This document shows, piece after piece, positions 1 to 8,168 of a DNA stretch of 64,000 nucleotides. Below the pieces are notes generated by a model. It did no database searches, was not told the origin of the DNA, and saw only the letters and a list, made by a program, of their open reading frames with translations. A program made the position numbers and the translations under genes. Position 1 is the stretch's first letter; each line of letters begins with the position of its first letter. The DNA comes from Ilyomonas sp965199905. Lineage in GTDB: Bacteria > Bacteroidota > Bacteroidia > Chitinophagales > Chitinophagaceae. Location of the stretch: contig OZ241366.1 of NCBI GenBank assembly GCA_965199905.1, positions 806,001-870,000 of the forward strand, written 5' to 3'.

Positions 1-392
1 TCATAAGTCAGAAACTGGTCTGGGTTTTCAATATTTCTAAACTTCAAAGTTCTTGTCTCGCCAATTGAAACAATAGCAACTCCTGTGTCAGCCTCTAAAA
101 TGTCCGTTTGATCTGAATGATAACCCATTTTAGATTTTCCGTCTAAATAATAATTGATTAAACAGTTGTTAGGTTCAAATCCGATTACCGGTTTCAGTTT
201 CTTATTTATAATGTCAATATCAGGTAAAAATTCTTGGTATGGATAGTCAATTTGCGAATAGTTGTAAGCTTTTCCAAAACTTGCTGTTTTACGAGCAGTC
301 ATTCGTGAATCCCAATTTACAGTTGTTGTCAAAAGGTTGAACAACTCGTTTGGATTGTCAATGAAATTTTCAATATGTGTTATACCGTCCAT
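1..392 (-). CDS. AlkB-like 2-oxoglutarate/Fe(II) dioxygenase, partial
   Basis: The gene runs off the left edge, so its C-terminus is missing. I translated the visible 130 residues by hand. They show the AlkB-type pattern: an N-Y-Y segment near residues 80-82, the H-x-D iron ligands at His92 and Asp94 (YHSDQTD), then a SIGETRTLKFR strand. The distal iron histidine and the 2-oxoglutarate-binding arginine would lie outside the window. Family members oxidatively demethylate alkylated nucleic-acid bases. The ATG at 392 follows an in-frame TAG at 408-410. The gene begins about 60 bases after the attC1 core in the cassette direction, so it looks like the cargo of the most distal visible cassette. 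Family is fairly sure; substrate is unknown. Confidence 0.75.
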   Translation of the reverse strand, partial: MDGITHIENFIDNPNELFNLLTTTVNWDSRMTARKTASFGKAYNYSQIDYPYQEFLPDIDIINKKLKPVIGFEPNNCLINYYLDGKSKMGYHSDQTDILEADTGVAIVSIGETRTLKFRNIENPDQFLTY

Positions 393-448
393 TAATTGCG
401 TTATTGTCTATTTGCTCTATAAATTGCGAAGTGTCATTTTAAAATTGC

Positions 449-645
449 TACCAACGGTCAGGCTTTGCGTCCGGCACGACGGATGCAATCCGTCGGCATG
501 AACCGAAGCCCGATAAAGAACCGAAGATACAAACCACCACGGATGACCAACAGAGAAATGTCGGGCTGAGAACCGGAGCCCAAAAGAGAACTGAAGTAGC
601 TGCTGAGATGTGTCAGCCGTGCTGACACAAAACCTCATGTTATGT
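449..645 (-). repeat. attC-like site 1 (about 200-base class)
   Basis: Cores are TACCAAC at the left and GTTATGT at the right. The outer arms are an imperfect inverted repeat (GGTCAGGCTTTGCGTC against GTCAGCACGG...CACAAAACCTC) with unpaired bases, as in integron attC sites. An inner stem GACGGATGCAATCCGTC lies at about 478-494. It is nearly the same as sites 2, 5 and 7. Confidence 0.8.
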
Positions 646-803
646 GCAGACCTGATTGTGTCACCCGGAACCTGCCTGCCAAAACCTACCGAAACACAAG
701 CGGCTTGCTATCGCAGTCACCTGCTTAGCCGTGTCAACCTGAACGAACGAACCAATACTAAAACGGAGCAAAGAAATGCTGACCAAATAAAGTCACAGGT
801 TGC
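646..803. other. ORF-less short cassette 13
   Basis: This 158-base unit lies between attC-like sites 1 and 2. I see no convincing gene on either strand; open frames here only read through the palindromes. Its right-hand half resembles the short units at 1004-1147 and 5949-6091, including ACAGGTTGCGCATAAC at the attC side and ACCTGATTGTGTC at the other. It may carry a small RNA or regulatory signal, or be a cargo-less cassette. Confidence 0.6.
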
Positions 804-1003
804 GCATAACGAACAAGGCTTTGTGTTCGGCACGACGGACGATAGTCCGTCGGCTTGAACTGAAGCCCGATTGAAAAACGAAAGATACAAATACTTACTG
901 ATGTTCAACAGCGTTCCGTCGAGCTGAGAACTGAAGATGAAAAAACAACTGAAGTTGCTGCTGAGCTGTGTCAGCCGTGCTGACACAAAACCCCATGTTA
1001 TGG
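804..1003 (-). repeat. attC-like site 2 (about 200-base class)
   Basis: Cores are GCATAAC and GTTATGG. The arms are GAACAAGGCTTTGTGTTCGG against GCCGTGCTGACACAAAACCC, and there is an inner stem GACGGACGATAGTCCGTC at about 834-851. It is a close copy of sites 1, 5 and 7. Confidence 0.8.
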
Positions 1004-1147
1004 GCAGACCTGATTGTGTCACCCGGAACCTGCCTGCCAAAAGACACACCTGAAGAAAGAGCTTTGCCATCGCAGCCACTTGCTTAGAAGTGTCAACCCT
1101 AAACCGCTACAAAAGAAAATGACAAACCGTAGTTTGTCACAGGTTGC
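1004..1147. other. ORF-less short cassette 12
   Basis: This 144-base unit lies between sites 2 and 3 and carries no supported reading frame. The part from about 1102 to 1154 is identical to the right-hand part of the unit at 5949-6091, while its other half differs from that unit and is closer to, but not the same as, the unit at 646-803. Confidence 0.6.
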
Positions 1148-1341
1148 GCATAACGGCTCGGTATTTATGCAGGCAGGGCAATAGCGCCGTGTCACCTCGG
1201 ACTGCTGTTGATTTTTGTTTATTGTCGAAACTAAGTACTAATGTTCAATAGCGCTGTGTCAGCCGGAACAAAAGCTGAATAGCGAACCTGCTGCTGAAGT
1301 GCATATTGTCAGCCCTGCTTGCATAAATACTTTTGTTGGGC
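1148..1341 (-). repeat. attC-like site 3
   Basis: Cores are GCATAAC and GTTGGGC. The outer arms are strong: GGTATTTATGCAGGCAGGG at about 1160-1178 pairs with CCCTGCTTGCATAAATAC at about 1313-1330. It has the long (about 194-base) format, but its arm sequence differs from sites 1, 2, 5 and 7. Confidence 0.8.
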
Positions 1342-1350
1342 GCAGATTTT

Positions 1351-2754
1351 TCACTTACCTGAATGGCTCTTGTGAATTATTTCAAAAGCCTTTGTAAGTG
1401 CTTCATCGTCAGAAACAGAAATATCTGGTATTACACCATGCCATTCATTGTCTTTGATACCAGCGTCAAAGTATAATTTACTTGAAATAGACATTTCCAA
1501 TTTCGTATTTGGCAAAATGGCTGTAACAATATCTCCATAACTTTCCACCAATCCACCTGTTTCCTTTCCTATTATAATTCCTCTTTTTTGATATTTAAAG
1601 CATTGCGCAAAGTCTGCTGCTGAAGAATATGTTTGCAAGTTTACTAACAAATAAATTTTTCCATTAAATCGTAAAGGATTTTCTCTAATAGGATTGTTGT
1701 CATAAAATAACGTATCATATGAACCATTTATTCTATTTAGCAATACTAGGTCAGCACTATCTGGCTGTCTATTTTTCTCTGCTAAATGTTGTCTCAATCT
1801 TTCTTTTAAGAGTTCACTATTTTTTTCAAGCACTTTATCATATTGCCTGAATGGCTGATTCAAAATATATTGAAAAAATTCATCGCCTACATCTGAATCG
1901 CCACCACCGTCATCCATCAAATTAACGATAAGGTTTTGTATGTGTTTTTCTTTTATTACTGTAAATGCAGAATCCATGAAAGTTGTAAAGCCATCCCAGT
2001 CAAAACTTTTAAACTCAACGATTGCTGTAGAGTTACTATCAACTAATCGCAATGAAAAATTTGAACCTCCCGAAATATTGTTAGCCGCTGAATCATTTTT
2101 GCTTTTCATCGTTTCAATTTCGGTTTGTTTTACTCCTTTAATTGTAGCAGTTACTATTCTTCCATTTGCTTTATACTTTATACTATAAGTGCCTTTTAAT
2201 TTATACAATGCTTCCAGGTAGAAATAAAATCGAGTTGCACCAAACTGAACACGGAACAGGCGACTTTCACCTGTATTCAAGTCAATTATATCATTTACAA
2301 TTTTTTGAGCAGGTATATTATTGATGCTAATAACTTCAGCGCTATCAGGTATCTGCGCAGAAATAAACGGATACGCTTGCCGGCAAATAATATACGGCTT
2401 GGAAGGAGACAAATCAAATTCGTAAGGAATAACGATAGGATTTTCCTTGTTATACTTGCTCATAATATGCAGGTCTGTATGCCCGTCATCCAGCTTTCCT
2501 AAAAGCGATACAATCTTTAAATAAAAATCAATCGCATTCAAGTTTTTATTGAAACTCTTTTTTACAGCCTGAACATCTTTGTAAAAAGATACTTTTGGAT
2601 ACCTGTAATATGGGTTAGGATGTACTTGTTCAAGATATTTAACCATTGAATCAACATCGTTTCTCAATTGGATAGGTGTAAATGTTTGCTCGCTTTGTCC
2701 GAAAACAAGTATTGTATTAATTATAAAAATTAAAGTCAGTCGTGTTTTTTGCAT
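1351..2754 (-). CDS. Secreted S41-family (C-terminal-processing-like) peptidase, cassette cargo
   Basis: The product is 467 residues from the ATG at 2754; a TTG three codons upstream is less likely. An N-terminal signal peptide (TLIFIINTILVFGQ) points to export. The C-terminal half has the tail-specific protease features: a hydrophobic strand LIVNLMDDGGGDSDVG, the probable catalytic serine in TYSSAADFAQ, and a lysine in IIIGKETGG. No PDZ domain is obvious. Such proteins cleave C-terminal or peptide substrates in the envelope. The start codon lies about 15 bases from the attC4 core and the stop about 10 bases from the attC3 core, so the gene fills its cassette. Base composition is AT-rich and lacks the TGTC bias of neighbouring cassettes. 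Substrate unknown. Confidence 0.8.
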   Translation of the reverse strand: MQKTRLTLIFIINTILVFGQSEQTFTPIQLRNDVDSMVKYLEQVHPNPYYRYPKVSFYKDVQAVKKSFNKNLNAIDFYLKIVSLLGKLDDGHTDLHIMSKYNKENPIVIPYEFDLSPSKPYIICRQAYPFISAQIPDSAEVISINNIPAQKIVNDIIDLNTGESRLFRVQFGATRFYFYLEALYKLKGTYSIKYKANGRIVTATIKGVKQTEIETMKSKNDSAANNISGGSNFSLRLVDSNSTAIVEFKSFDWDGFTTFMDSAFTVIKEKHIQNLIVNLMDDGGGDSDVGDEFFQYILNQPFRQYDKVLEKNSELLKERLRQHLAEKNRQPDSADLVLLNRINGSYDTLFYDNNPIRENPLRFNGKIYLLVNLQTYSSAADFAQCFKYQKRGIIIGKETGGLVESYGDIVTAILPNTKLEMSISSKLYFDAGIKDNEWHGVIPDISVSDDEALTKAFEIIHKSHSGK

Positions 2755-2768
2755 TGAAGTCAATTTGC

Positions 2769-2903
2769 GCCCAACGTCTCAGGCTTGGCGAAGGTTGGGA
2801 ATTCTGTGTTACTTCCGCTTCAGCCCATGTTTGTTGTTTATTAGAGATATAATGTTTAGCCCATATTCTTCCAGCCCAACTTTCGCCAAGCCTCATGTTG
2901 GCT
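2769..2903 (-). repeat. attC-like site 4 (about 135-base class)
   Basis: Cores are GCCCAAC and GTTGGCT. The arms pair very well: TCAGGCTTGGCGAAGGTTGGG at about 2779-2799 (first 20 bases shown in part) against CCCAACTTTCGCCAAGCCTC at about 2876-2895. The two cores of this site do not match each other outside AAC/GTT, but each matches the far end of its adjoining cassette. Confidence 0.85.
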
Positions 2904-3087
2904 GCATCCCTGGTTTTGTCCAGCAGAAACTGTCTGCAAAAAACGTAGTGACTATAAAAAAATCCTTGTTAAATAAAAAGTGCGACACAGTATAAATAGT
3001 CCTGTTATCCGAAGTGCACCCGTACTTCATTACAATCCTTAATTCACTATCAATAAATTATTTTTTATAGAAAATTTATTTAATTTT

Positions 3088-3666
3088 TTAATCCATTGAA
3101 ATAGATTGCATAAACATTTCAAATACTTTATCACGTTCTTTTGAGGTTTCGAAAAATGGGAGCTTATATTTAATACATTGCTTTTTTATAAATTGATTTT
3201 CTTTAACCAATCTTTTACAAAAATCTAATAATTTTTTGTCATCCATAAAGCATGTATAATGCTTTTCAGTATCATATTTTCGGAATATTTCAAAACGCTC
3301 TTCTGCCGAAATGTCTCCAGCTAAGAAATAGTAAATCTTACAAGAATCATTGTTAATATAATTTATGAAATCTATTGGCAATAATTCATAAACATCTAAG
3401 ACCATTCCTGGAACAAATTCATTATATCTACCACTTTCAATTATTGCATTAATAAATGGAGCAATTTTTCTACTAATACTGCCTAAATTTTCAATTTCCT
3501 CTATTTTCGCTTTTGTATTTATGCCAAGTTGAGGAAAGACCTTTTCAAACCCAGCGTTTATTGAGTCCATTATTATATGTTGATATCCATATCTTTTTGA
3601 AATCATATTTGAAATCGTACTTTTACCAGCGCGAAATACACCAGCAATAATTAAATTCTGTGTCAT
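3088..3666 (-). CDS. P-loop NTPase/kinase-like protein, cassette cargo
   Basis: The product is 192 residues from the ATG at 3666 (MTQNLIIAG); the longer frame from 3717 adds a weak N-terminus. Residues 6-17 form a Walker A loop, IIAGVFRAGKST, followed by a helix typical of small AAA_33-type or zeta-toxin-like kinases. No other motif is certain; a mid-protein DVYELLPIDF could hold an acidic base. The rest is rich in Lys, Ile and Phe with no signal peptide, so it is probably cytoplasmic. It is the only gene in its cassette, yet starts about 370 bases from the attC5 core, unlike other cassettes. A nucleotide or polynucleotide kinase activity is an inference from the fold only. Confidence 0.65.
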   Translation of the reverse strand: MTQNLIIAGVFRAGKSTISNMISKRYGYQHIIMDSINAGFEKVFPQLGINTKAKIEEIENLGSISRKIAPFINAIIESGRYNEFVPGMVLDVYELLPIDFINYINNDSCKIYYFLAGDISAEERFEIFRKYDTEKHYTCFMDDKKLLDFCKRLVKENQFIKKQCIKYKLPFFETSKERDKVFEMFMQSISMD

Positions 3667-4032
3667 TATTATAACATTATCAATATTTACAATATAAAAA
3701 AACAATTTGTCAAACAATTGGCGTTTATAAAACTAAGGTTTTCTGTCACTCTAAAGTTGCTGAAATTAAAATAACTCTTTGTCAAATCAGAAAGCAGCAA
3801 TCGTATCAAAATGATTTGTCGCAAAATTTTAAAAAGTATTCTTAATTGTTTGTTTTTAAACGTTTGGTCAACCGAATTCTTTTTCACTAAAAAATCAAAT
3901 TTTATATTTTTTTCTACGACTCAAAAGTCTCGAAGCAAGAGCGTTTTGTCCACCGAAAGCTGCATGAAAACAATTAAGAACTTCTGCGTTTTGTCCCGCC
4001 TGAACTTAAACGCTGTGTCCAAAAAGGGTTGC
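3667..4032. other. Gene-free leader of cassette 10
   Basis: These 366 bases lie between the kinase-like start and attC5. Small frames exist on both strands but none has a family or a clear ribosome site. The plus strand is AT-rich and contains many TGTC words (for example TTTGTCAAAC, TTCTGTCACT, TTTGTCCACC) and almost no GACA, the same strand bias as in cassettes 1-3 and 6. It may hold a promoter for the kinase-like gene. Confidence 0.5.
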
Positions 4033-4230
4033 AGCCAACGATCAGGGCTTTGTGTTCGGCACGACGGATGAAATCCGTCGGCATGGACGGCAGCCCAATA
4101 AAGAACCGAAGATACAAACAACCACTGATGCTCAATAGCGTTCTGTCGGGCTGACAACCGAAGCCCAACAAAGAACTGAAGTTGCTGTTGAGTTGTGTCA
4201 GCCGTGCTGACACAAAACCCCATGTTATGC
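4033..4230 (-). repeat. attC-like site 5 (about 200-base class)
   Basis: Cores are AGCCAAC and GTTATGC. The arms are ATCAGGGCTTTGTGTTCGGC against GCCGTGCTGACACAAAACCC, with an inner stem GACGGATGAAATCCGTC. It is a close copy of sites 1, 2 and 7. The stop codon of the 4225-4617 gene lies inside its right core. Confidence 0.8.
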
Positions 4231-4617
4231 GGTCGTGCTTTCTTCCGTATTGTTTGTCCAGCAGTCGATATTCAAGTGAATTCCACTTTGTCCAAGTCTA
4301 ACCATTTCTTGTGGATGAAATTCCATTCCACATTGTTGGTCATATTCGTAAAGCATCCAAAACAAAATTTTATCTCTTGTCATGCCAAGTTTTTCAAGGT
4401 CAGCAAATTTCGGCTCTAAAATGTCAAGGAAATTATTAATAAAATCAAAGTATGGGTCTGTTTCAAGTTCGGTCACTATATACATCCACGTACTATACCT
4501 GTCTTTCGAAATCTTGTCCTTTTCGTCTTCTTTCGGCTGAAGTCCCAATAGTTCTGTCACGCTATTATAGGTTTCAGAGTTATTGTCAGTATCTATGAAT
4601 AATTGATAGTATTTCAT
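4225..4617 (-). CDS. DUF4279-like protein, cassette cargo
   Basis: The product is 130 residues. By eye it resembles DUF4279: an early TELLGLQP motif (residues 21-28), a central DRYSTWMYIVTEL strand with the conserved tryptophan, helices, and a late LGQSGIHLNIDCW segment near residues 107-119. It has no signal peptide or membrane segment. DUF4279 proteins have no settled function and often occur as single genes in accessory DNA. The gene starts about 30 bases after the attC6 core. Its TAA stop (4225-4227) is formed by the core sequence GCATAAC itself, so the reading frame ends exactly at the cassette boundary. The TGTC strand bias is strong here. Confidence 0.6.
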   Translation of the reverse strand: MKYYQLFIDTDNNSETYNSVTELLGLQPKEDEKDKISKDRYSTWMYIVTELETDPYFDFINNFLDILEPKFADLEKLGMTRDKILFWMLYEYDQQCGMEFHPQEMVRLGQSGIHLNIDCWTNNTEESTTA

Positions 4618-4642
4618 TTTCTTGCCATTGTCTTAGCATGCC

Positions 4643-4840
4643 GCATAACGTTGGACGGCTTGGCGTTGTGGCGGCATTCTGTGTTCCGTCAGCCGACAAC
4701 TGAAGTCGAATAAAGAACTAAAGTACAAAACATATTTTATTGTTGAGCGATGTTGGTCACGCTGGAACTGCTGCTGAATAATGAATAGATGCTGATGGCC
4801 TGTTCGTCGCCCCGCCATAACGCCAAACCGCTTGTTAGCT
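4643..4840 (-). repeat. attC-like site 6
   Basis: Cores are GCATAAC and GTTAGCT, clearly unlike each other. The arms pair as ACGGCTTGGCGTTGTGGCGG (about 4655-4674) against CCGCCATAACGCCAAACCGC (about 4812-4831). Confidence 0.8.
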
Positions 4841-5719
4841 GTTGTTTTTTATATTATGACTGAATAAATTATCAGTCCCGGTTTTCCTTAATAAGTTTAT
4901 TCCAATAAAGTAGATCAGAAAAAAAGGTATTGCCGGTATCATGAATGGGTAATATGGAAAACCTGAAAACACGCGCGAACCAGGATATAACGGATAAAGC
5001 ATGATACATACAATAGCCAATAGACTTATAATGATATAAATGCGTGAAGGCGTTTTGCGAAACCAGTTGGCAGATTGTAATGCGGCTACAAATGCCGCTA
5101 TGGCAAGGTATGTGAGAGAAACCTCGACCATAGACAATATCCAAACCTGGTTTACAGCCGGAATAAACCATTCAGGTGTTTTTTCTGAAACTGAATTAAT
5201 CTTGATTTTATATGTTTCTATAGCAAAGCTGTGCCAGAACGACATATTAAAAATTAGAATGGGCAAGGCTATAAGAATGGCGGCAAAGCCAATCTGTGCA
5301 TAAAAATTTCCTGCTGTCCTTCTTAATTTGTCCCTTAAAAGAATGAAGCCGAAACATATAAGTATCCCACTAATTATTAAAAGGGAAAATCTTGCCTGTT
5401 GTTCAGTAGCGGTTGTCACCCATTCTTTTATTGTACCTGGCGGAGTGCCCATCCCTCCGAAAATGGACGTTAATAATGTCGGGGCAAGCATGAGACAGGC
5501 TACAATAGCGAGATGCCTTTTTTCAGAGTCATTATTTTTAATAACATGTGCGCCAAGAAACCAGGCAGCCACTACCATCAGGCAAATATTAATAATCCAA
5601 ATGGGTAAATATATTTTATAACTGATGTGTCCTGTTGTAAAAGCAAGAATGGTTACTACGAAAGGAACGAGGGAAAGATAGATTTGTGCTATATTACGTT
5701 TAAATACTGTTGATTGCAT
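4835..5719 (-). CDS. Polytopic membrane protein, cassette cargo
   Basis: The product is 294 residues with about eight hydrophobic segments, for example LVPFVVTILAFTTGHI (17-32), WIINICLMVVAAWFLG (41-56), LLIISGILICFGFILL, IGFAAILIALPILIF, a conserved-looking central loop ending in WFIPAVNQVW, and a last pair near IIISLLAIVCIMLYPLY and MIPAIPFFLIYFIG. I do not recognise a family. It acts presumably in the inner membrane. The ATG at 5719 is 31 bases from the attC7 core; the TAA stop at 4835-4837 is made by the AGCTAAC core of attC6. This cassette shows nearly perfect matching ends, AACAGCTAAC at both sides as an inverted pair. It lacks the TGTC bias. Confidence 0.75.
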   Translation of the reverse strand: MQSTVFKRNIAQIYLSLVPFVVTILAFTTGHISYKIYLPIWIINICLMVVAAWFLGAHVIKNNDSEKRHLAIVACLMLAPTLLTSIFGGMGTPPGTIKEWVTTATEQQARFSLLIISGILICFGFILLRDKLRRTAGNFYAQIGFAAILIALPILIFNMSFWHSFAIETYKIKINSVSEKTPEWFIPAVNQVWILSMVEVSLTYLAIAAFVAALQSANWFRKTPSRIYIIISLLAIVCIMLYPLYPGSRVFSGFPYYPFMIPAIPFFLIYFIGINLLRKTGTDNLFSHNIKNNS

Positions 5720-5750
5720 AACTTATGAAAGGTTTGGGCATTTAAATAAC

Positions 5751-5948
5751 AGCTAACGGTCAGGCTTTGTGTTCGGCACGACGGACGATAGTCCGTCGGC
5801 ATGGACAAAAGCTGAATAAAGAACCGAAGATACAAACCACCACGGATGACCAACAGAGAAATGTCGGGCTGAGAACCGAAGCCGAAAAGAGAGGTGAAGC
5901 AGCTGACGCGCAAAGTCAGCCGTGCTGACACAAAACCTCATGTTATGT
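5751..5948 (-). repeat. attC-like site 7 (about 200-base class)
   Basis: Cores are AGCTAAC and GTTATGT. It is a near copy of sites 1, 2 and 5, with inner stem GACGGACGATAGTCCGTC (about 5780-5797). The two cores differ outside AAC/GTT, while each matches its adjoining cassette end. Confidence 0.8.
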
Positions 5949-6091
5949 GCAGACCTGATTGTGTCGCCTGAAGCCTGCCTGCCAAAACCTACCGAAACAC
6001 AAGCGGCTTGCTATCGCAGTCACCTGCTTAGCCGTGTCAACCCTAAACCGCTACAAAAGAAAATGACAAACCGTAGTTTGTCACAGGTTGC
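5949..6091. other. ORF-less short cassette 7, mosaic of cassettes 12 and 13
   Basis: This 143-base unit has no supported gene. Its left part (about 5949-6040) follows the unit at 646-803, including the run GCCAAAACCTACCGAAACAC. From about 6040 onward it is identical to the unit at 1004-1147 (CCTAAACCGCTACAAAAGAA and onward). The join looks like recombination between related cassettes. Confidence 0.6.
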
Positions 6092-6287
6092 GCATAACGG
6101 ATACGGCTTGGCGATGTGCCGGTATTCTGTGTTCCGTCAGCCCGCAACTACAGCCCAATAAAGAACTAAAGTAGCGAATAAATTCCAATGTTCAGCAGCG
6201 TATGGTCAGCCCGATATGCAGCTCATAAAAGATGTTCTACTGATGGCAGTTCCGTCAGCCGGCATAGCAGCAAACCCCCTGTTATGT
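6092..6287 (-). repeat. attC-like site 8
   Basis: Cores are GCATAAC and GTTATGT. The arms are GGATACGGCTTGGCGATGTG against GGCATAGCAGCAAACCCCC, less well paired than in other long sites. Confidence 0.7.
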
Positions 6288-6813
6288 GCCGTGCTTTCCT
6301 CTCCGCATTCAGGCTTCTTTGATTTCGTAAAGTGCTGTGTCAGCCGTAGCAAGTTTACAAACAAAAAATAAAGCAACCGATAGTTGTCACAAAAAAATGA
6401 AACGCTGTGTCAAGCTGATTAAACCTGTCAGCCAAAGCAAATACCAAATACAAAACCTGCTGAAAAAGTCAGTCCAAACCTGCAGCAGGTGTCAACCTGT
6501 GAACGATAAAAAAGGTCTGCAAAAAAAGCTGTCAATTGTGGCACTAAAACCAGCCAACAAAAAAAAGTAAGAACCAAAGTTATGTGTCCGTGCAGGCTGA
6601 TAATTGTCGCTGTGATACTTGTCGCGTCTAAATGTGTCGTGTCCAACGAACAAGAATTGAACGGTTGTCCAACCCAAAGAAGTCGGGTCTAACCAACTGC
6701 GTTGTGTCACCAAAGAAAAGCGTCCGGGTTGGGCAACAGGTCAAGTCTTGATACCTGATAAAATGCGTTTGATTTGTCAACTGTCAACACCGCAATCTGT
6801 CAGTCCGTATGGC
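6288..6813. other. Cassette 6 without a convincing gene, TGTC-rich
   Basis: This is the longest cassette without a supported gene (526 bases). Frames of 72-77 codons exist on both strands but look low-complexity and have no family. Between 6301 and 6810 I counted 16 TGTC words and no GACA on the plus strand, far from chance in either direction. The ends are matched cores (GTTATGTGCC against GGCACATAAC). It could be a decayed gene, an RNA-producing unit, or structural DNA. Confidence 0.5.
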
Positions 6814-6949
6814 ACATAACGAGTACGGCTTGCTGCCAGTAGCGGCACTCCGTGTTCCGTCAGCCCAAATATAGCTATAAAGAACAATAGAATTACTGTT
6901 GCTGAATGGCTTCCGTCCAGCCGCTATGGCAGCAAACCATGTGTTGGTG
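6814..6949 (-). repeat. attC-like site 9 (about 135-base class)
   Basis: Cores are ACATAAC and GTTGGTG. The arms are ACGGCTTGCTGCCAGTAGCGG against CCGCTATGGCAGCAAACC (given here without the last bases of the left arm pairing). Confidence 0.8.
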
Positions 6950-7005
6950 GCAGTTTGATTTACTGTTTCTATGTCAATGATAGGAGTAAAGTCAACCAAA
7001 GGAAT

Positions 7006-7587
7006 TTACCTTTTTAAAGCTACTTTCTTTACGCTGTCTTTTATCCGATAAGGGTTTGTTATCAGTAACGTATCGTTCTTTATATCCAACAGTAACGAAT
7101 CACCTCCATCTGAATACAAATAATCAAGGTAATATAATCCGGGAATGATTTGCTTTTCCTTTCTTACAATAAGTGCATTGTCATCTGTAGCCCCGGCTCC
7201 ATAAAACCAAACTACAATGTTCATTCCGTCATAAGGAATGGATGTTTGGCGACGTACGTCCCAACCATTCTCCTGAGCACCACCAGCGTAGTAAGCTAAT
7301 AATAGTACAACGGGCGATAATATGAACAACGTATAGCAGATAAAGCGACGTAAAGAACGTAGGAATTTAGTTTCTCTAACAATGCGCATGCGAAAAATTA
7401 AATAAATACAGGAATACAAAAAGAAAACGAGAAGCCCTTGTATGATGGGGGATAGAAAAGTTATAAAAGGATTTGTAAAAGCACCACCAATTATCAAATA
7501 TAATAAAGCCAAACTGAGAAAGATTAAAGGCAGCAATAAACGTTGATTATTAAACAAGGTGAATGTTGAGTTTAAAGATTTGGTCAT
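7006..7587 (-). CDS. Unknown membrane protein, cassette cargo
   Basis: The product is 193 residues from the ATG at 7587 (MTKSLNSTF); a TTG nine codons upstream is possible. Three hydrophobic segments fill the first half (LLLPLIFLSLALLYLIIGGA, LSPIIQGLLVFFLYSCIYLI, FICYTLFILSPVVLLLAYYA). The C-terminal 90 residues are hydrophilic and beta-rich (DGMNIVVWFYGAGATDD, DSLLLDIKNDTLLITNP) and may face the periplasm. I do not recognise the family. The gene starts about 80 bases after the attC10 core and ends about 57 bases from attC9. No other gene shares the cassette. TGTC bias is weak inside the gene. Confidence 0.65.
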   Translation of the reverse strand: MTKSLNSTFTLFNNQRLLLPLIFLSLALLYLIIGGAFTNPFITFLSPIIQGLLVFFLYSCIYLIFRMRIVRETKFLRSLRRFICYTLFILSPVVLLLAYYAGGAQENGWDVRRQTSIPYDGMNIVVWFYGAGATDDNALIVRKEKQIIPGLYYLDYLYSDGGDSLLLDIKNDTLLITNPYRIKDSVKKVALKR

Positions 7588-7665
7588 TTGTGTCCGTTTA
7601 TATTCTGTTTGCAAGTGTCAGTTTATGGAATATTTTATTTGTATTCGTCATGTCGCATAAATTGC

Positions 7666-7797
7666 CACCAACGGTCAGGCTTTCTGCTGTGCTGGCAATA
7701 GTATTCCGTCAGCCGAATACCTTACTAAAGATAGAAAGAATTACTAATGATGAGGTGAGATTCGTCAGCCAGCATAGCAGAAAACCTTTTGTTGTGT
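7666..7797 (-). repeat. attC-like site 10 (about 130-base class)
   Basis: Cores are CACCAAC and GTTGTGT. The arms pair as GGCTTTCTGCTGTGCTGGC against GCCAGCATAGCAGAAAACC. Sites 10, 11 and 12 share these arms almost exactly. Confidence 0.85.
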
Positions 7798-7803
7798 GCA
7801 GAT

Positions 7804-8097
7804 TTATTTGTGTTCTAATATGTGTCCGCAAAAAACCACTGAAATCGCAAAAAAGAAAGTCCACCAAAATATCTTTAAGGCTTGATTTGCTTTTTTGATT
7901 GTCTCGCTATCTGTATAGTCGTAATCTCTTTCAGAGATTGGAAAGAAATAACGCATACTGTATACACGAATGAATAAGATTGTCAGTGAGCCCTTTCTTT
8001 TTGGGTTGTCTAATTTACTTTGTTGATAGATTTTATACATGATTGCAGTTATTGCAATGAGTATTAATACAAACGATATTTCCTGATATGTGTCCAT
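7804..8097 (-). CDS. Small two-TM protein, cassette cargo
   Basis: The product is 97 residues. It has an N-terminal membrane segment (ISFVLILIAITAIMY, residues 7-21), a central hydrophilic part containing a FPISERDYDYTDSET stretch, and a C-terminal membrane segment (FWWTFFFAISVVFCGHIL). I do not recognise a family; the layout is that of a small inner-membrane protein. The stop codon is only about 7 bases from the attC10 core and the start is 72 bases from attC11, so the gene occupies the cassette fully. Confidence 0.6.
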   Translation of the reverse strand: MDTYQEISFVLILIAITAIMYKIYQQSKLDNPKRKGSLTILFIRVYSMRYFFPISERDYDYTDSETIKKANQALKIFWWTFFFAISVVFCGHILEHK

Positions 8098-8168
8098 AGA
8101 AAAGTCTATATTAAATTAGATGAAGTGTCAATAATCTATGTCTGTGTTACATTTAATAAGTTAATTGC

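Noticed and set aside
417..1079. Several overlapping frames of 73-120 codons across attC-like sites 1 and 2
   Set aside because: They read through the palindromes, recur only because the repeats recur, and have no family or ribosome site.
6337..6713. Frames of 72-77 codons on both strands in cassette 6
   Set aside because: Low complexity, no family, and the frames follow the TGTC strand bias.
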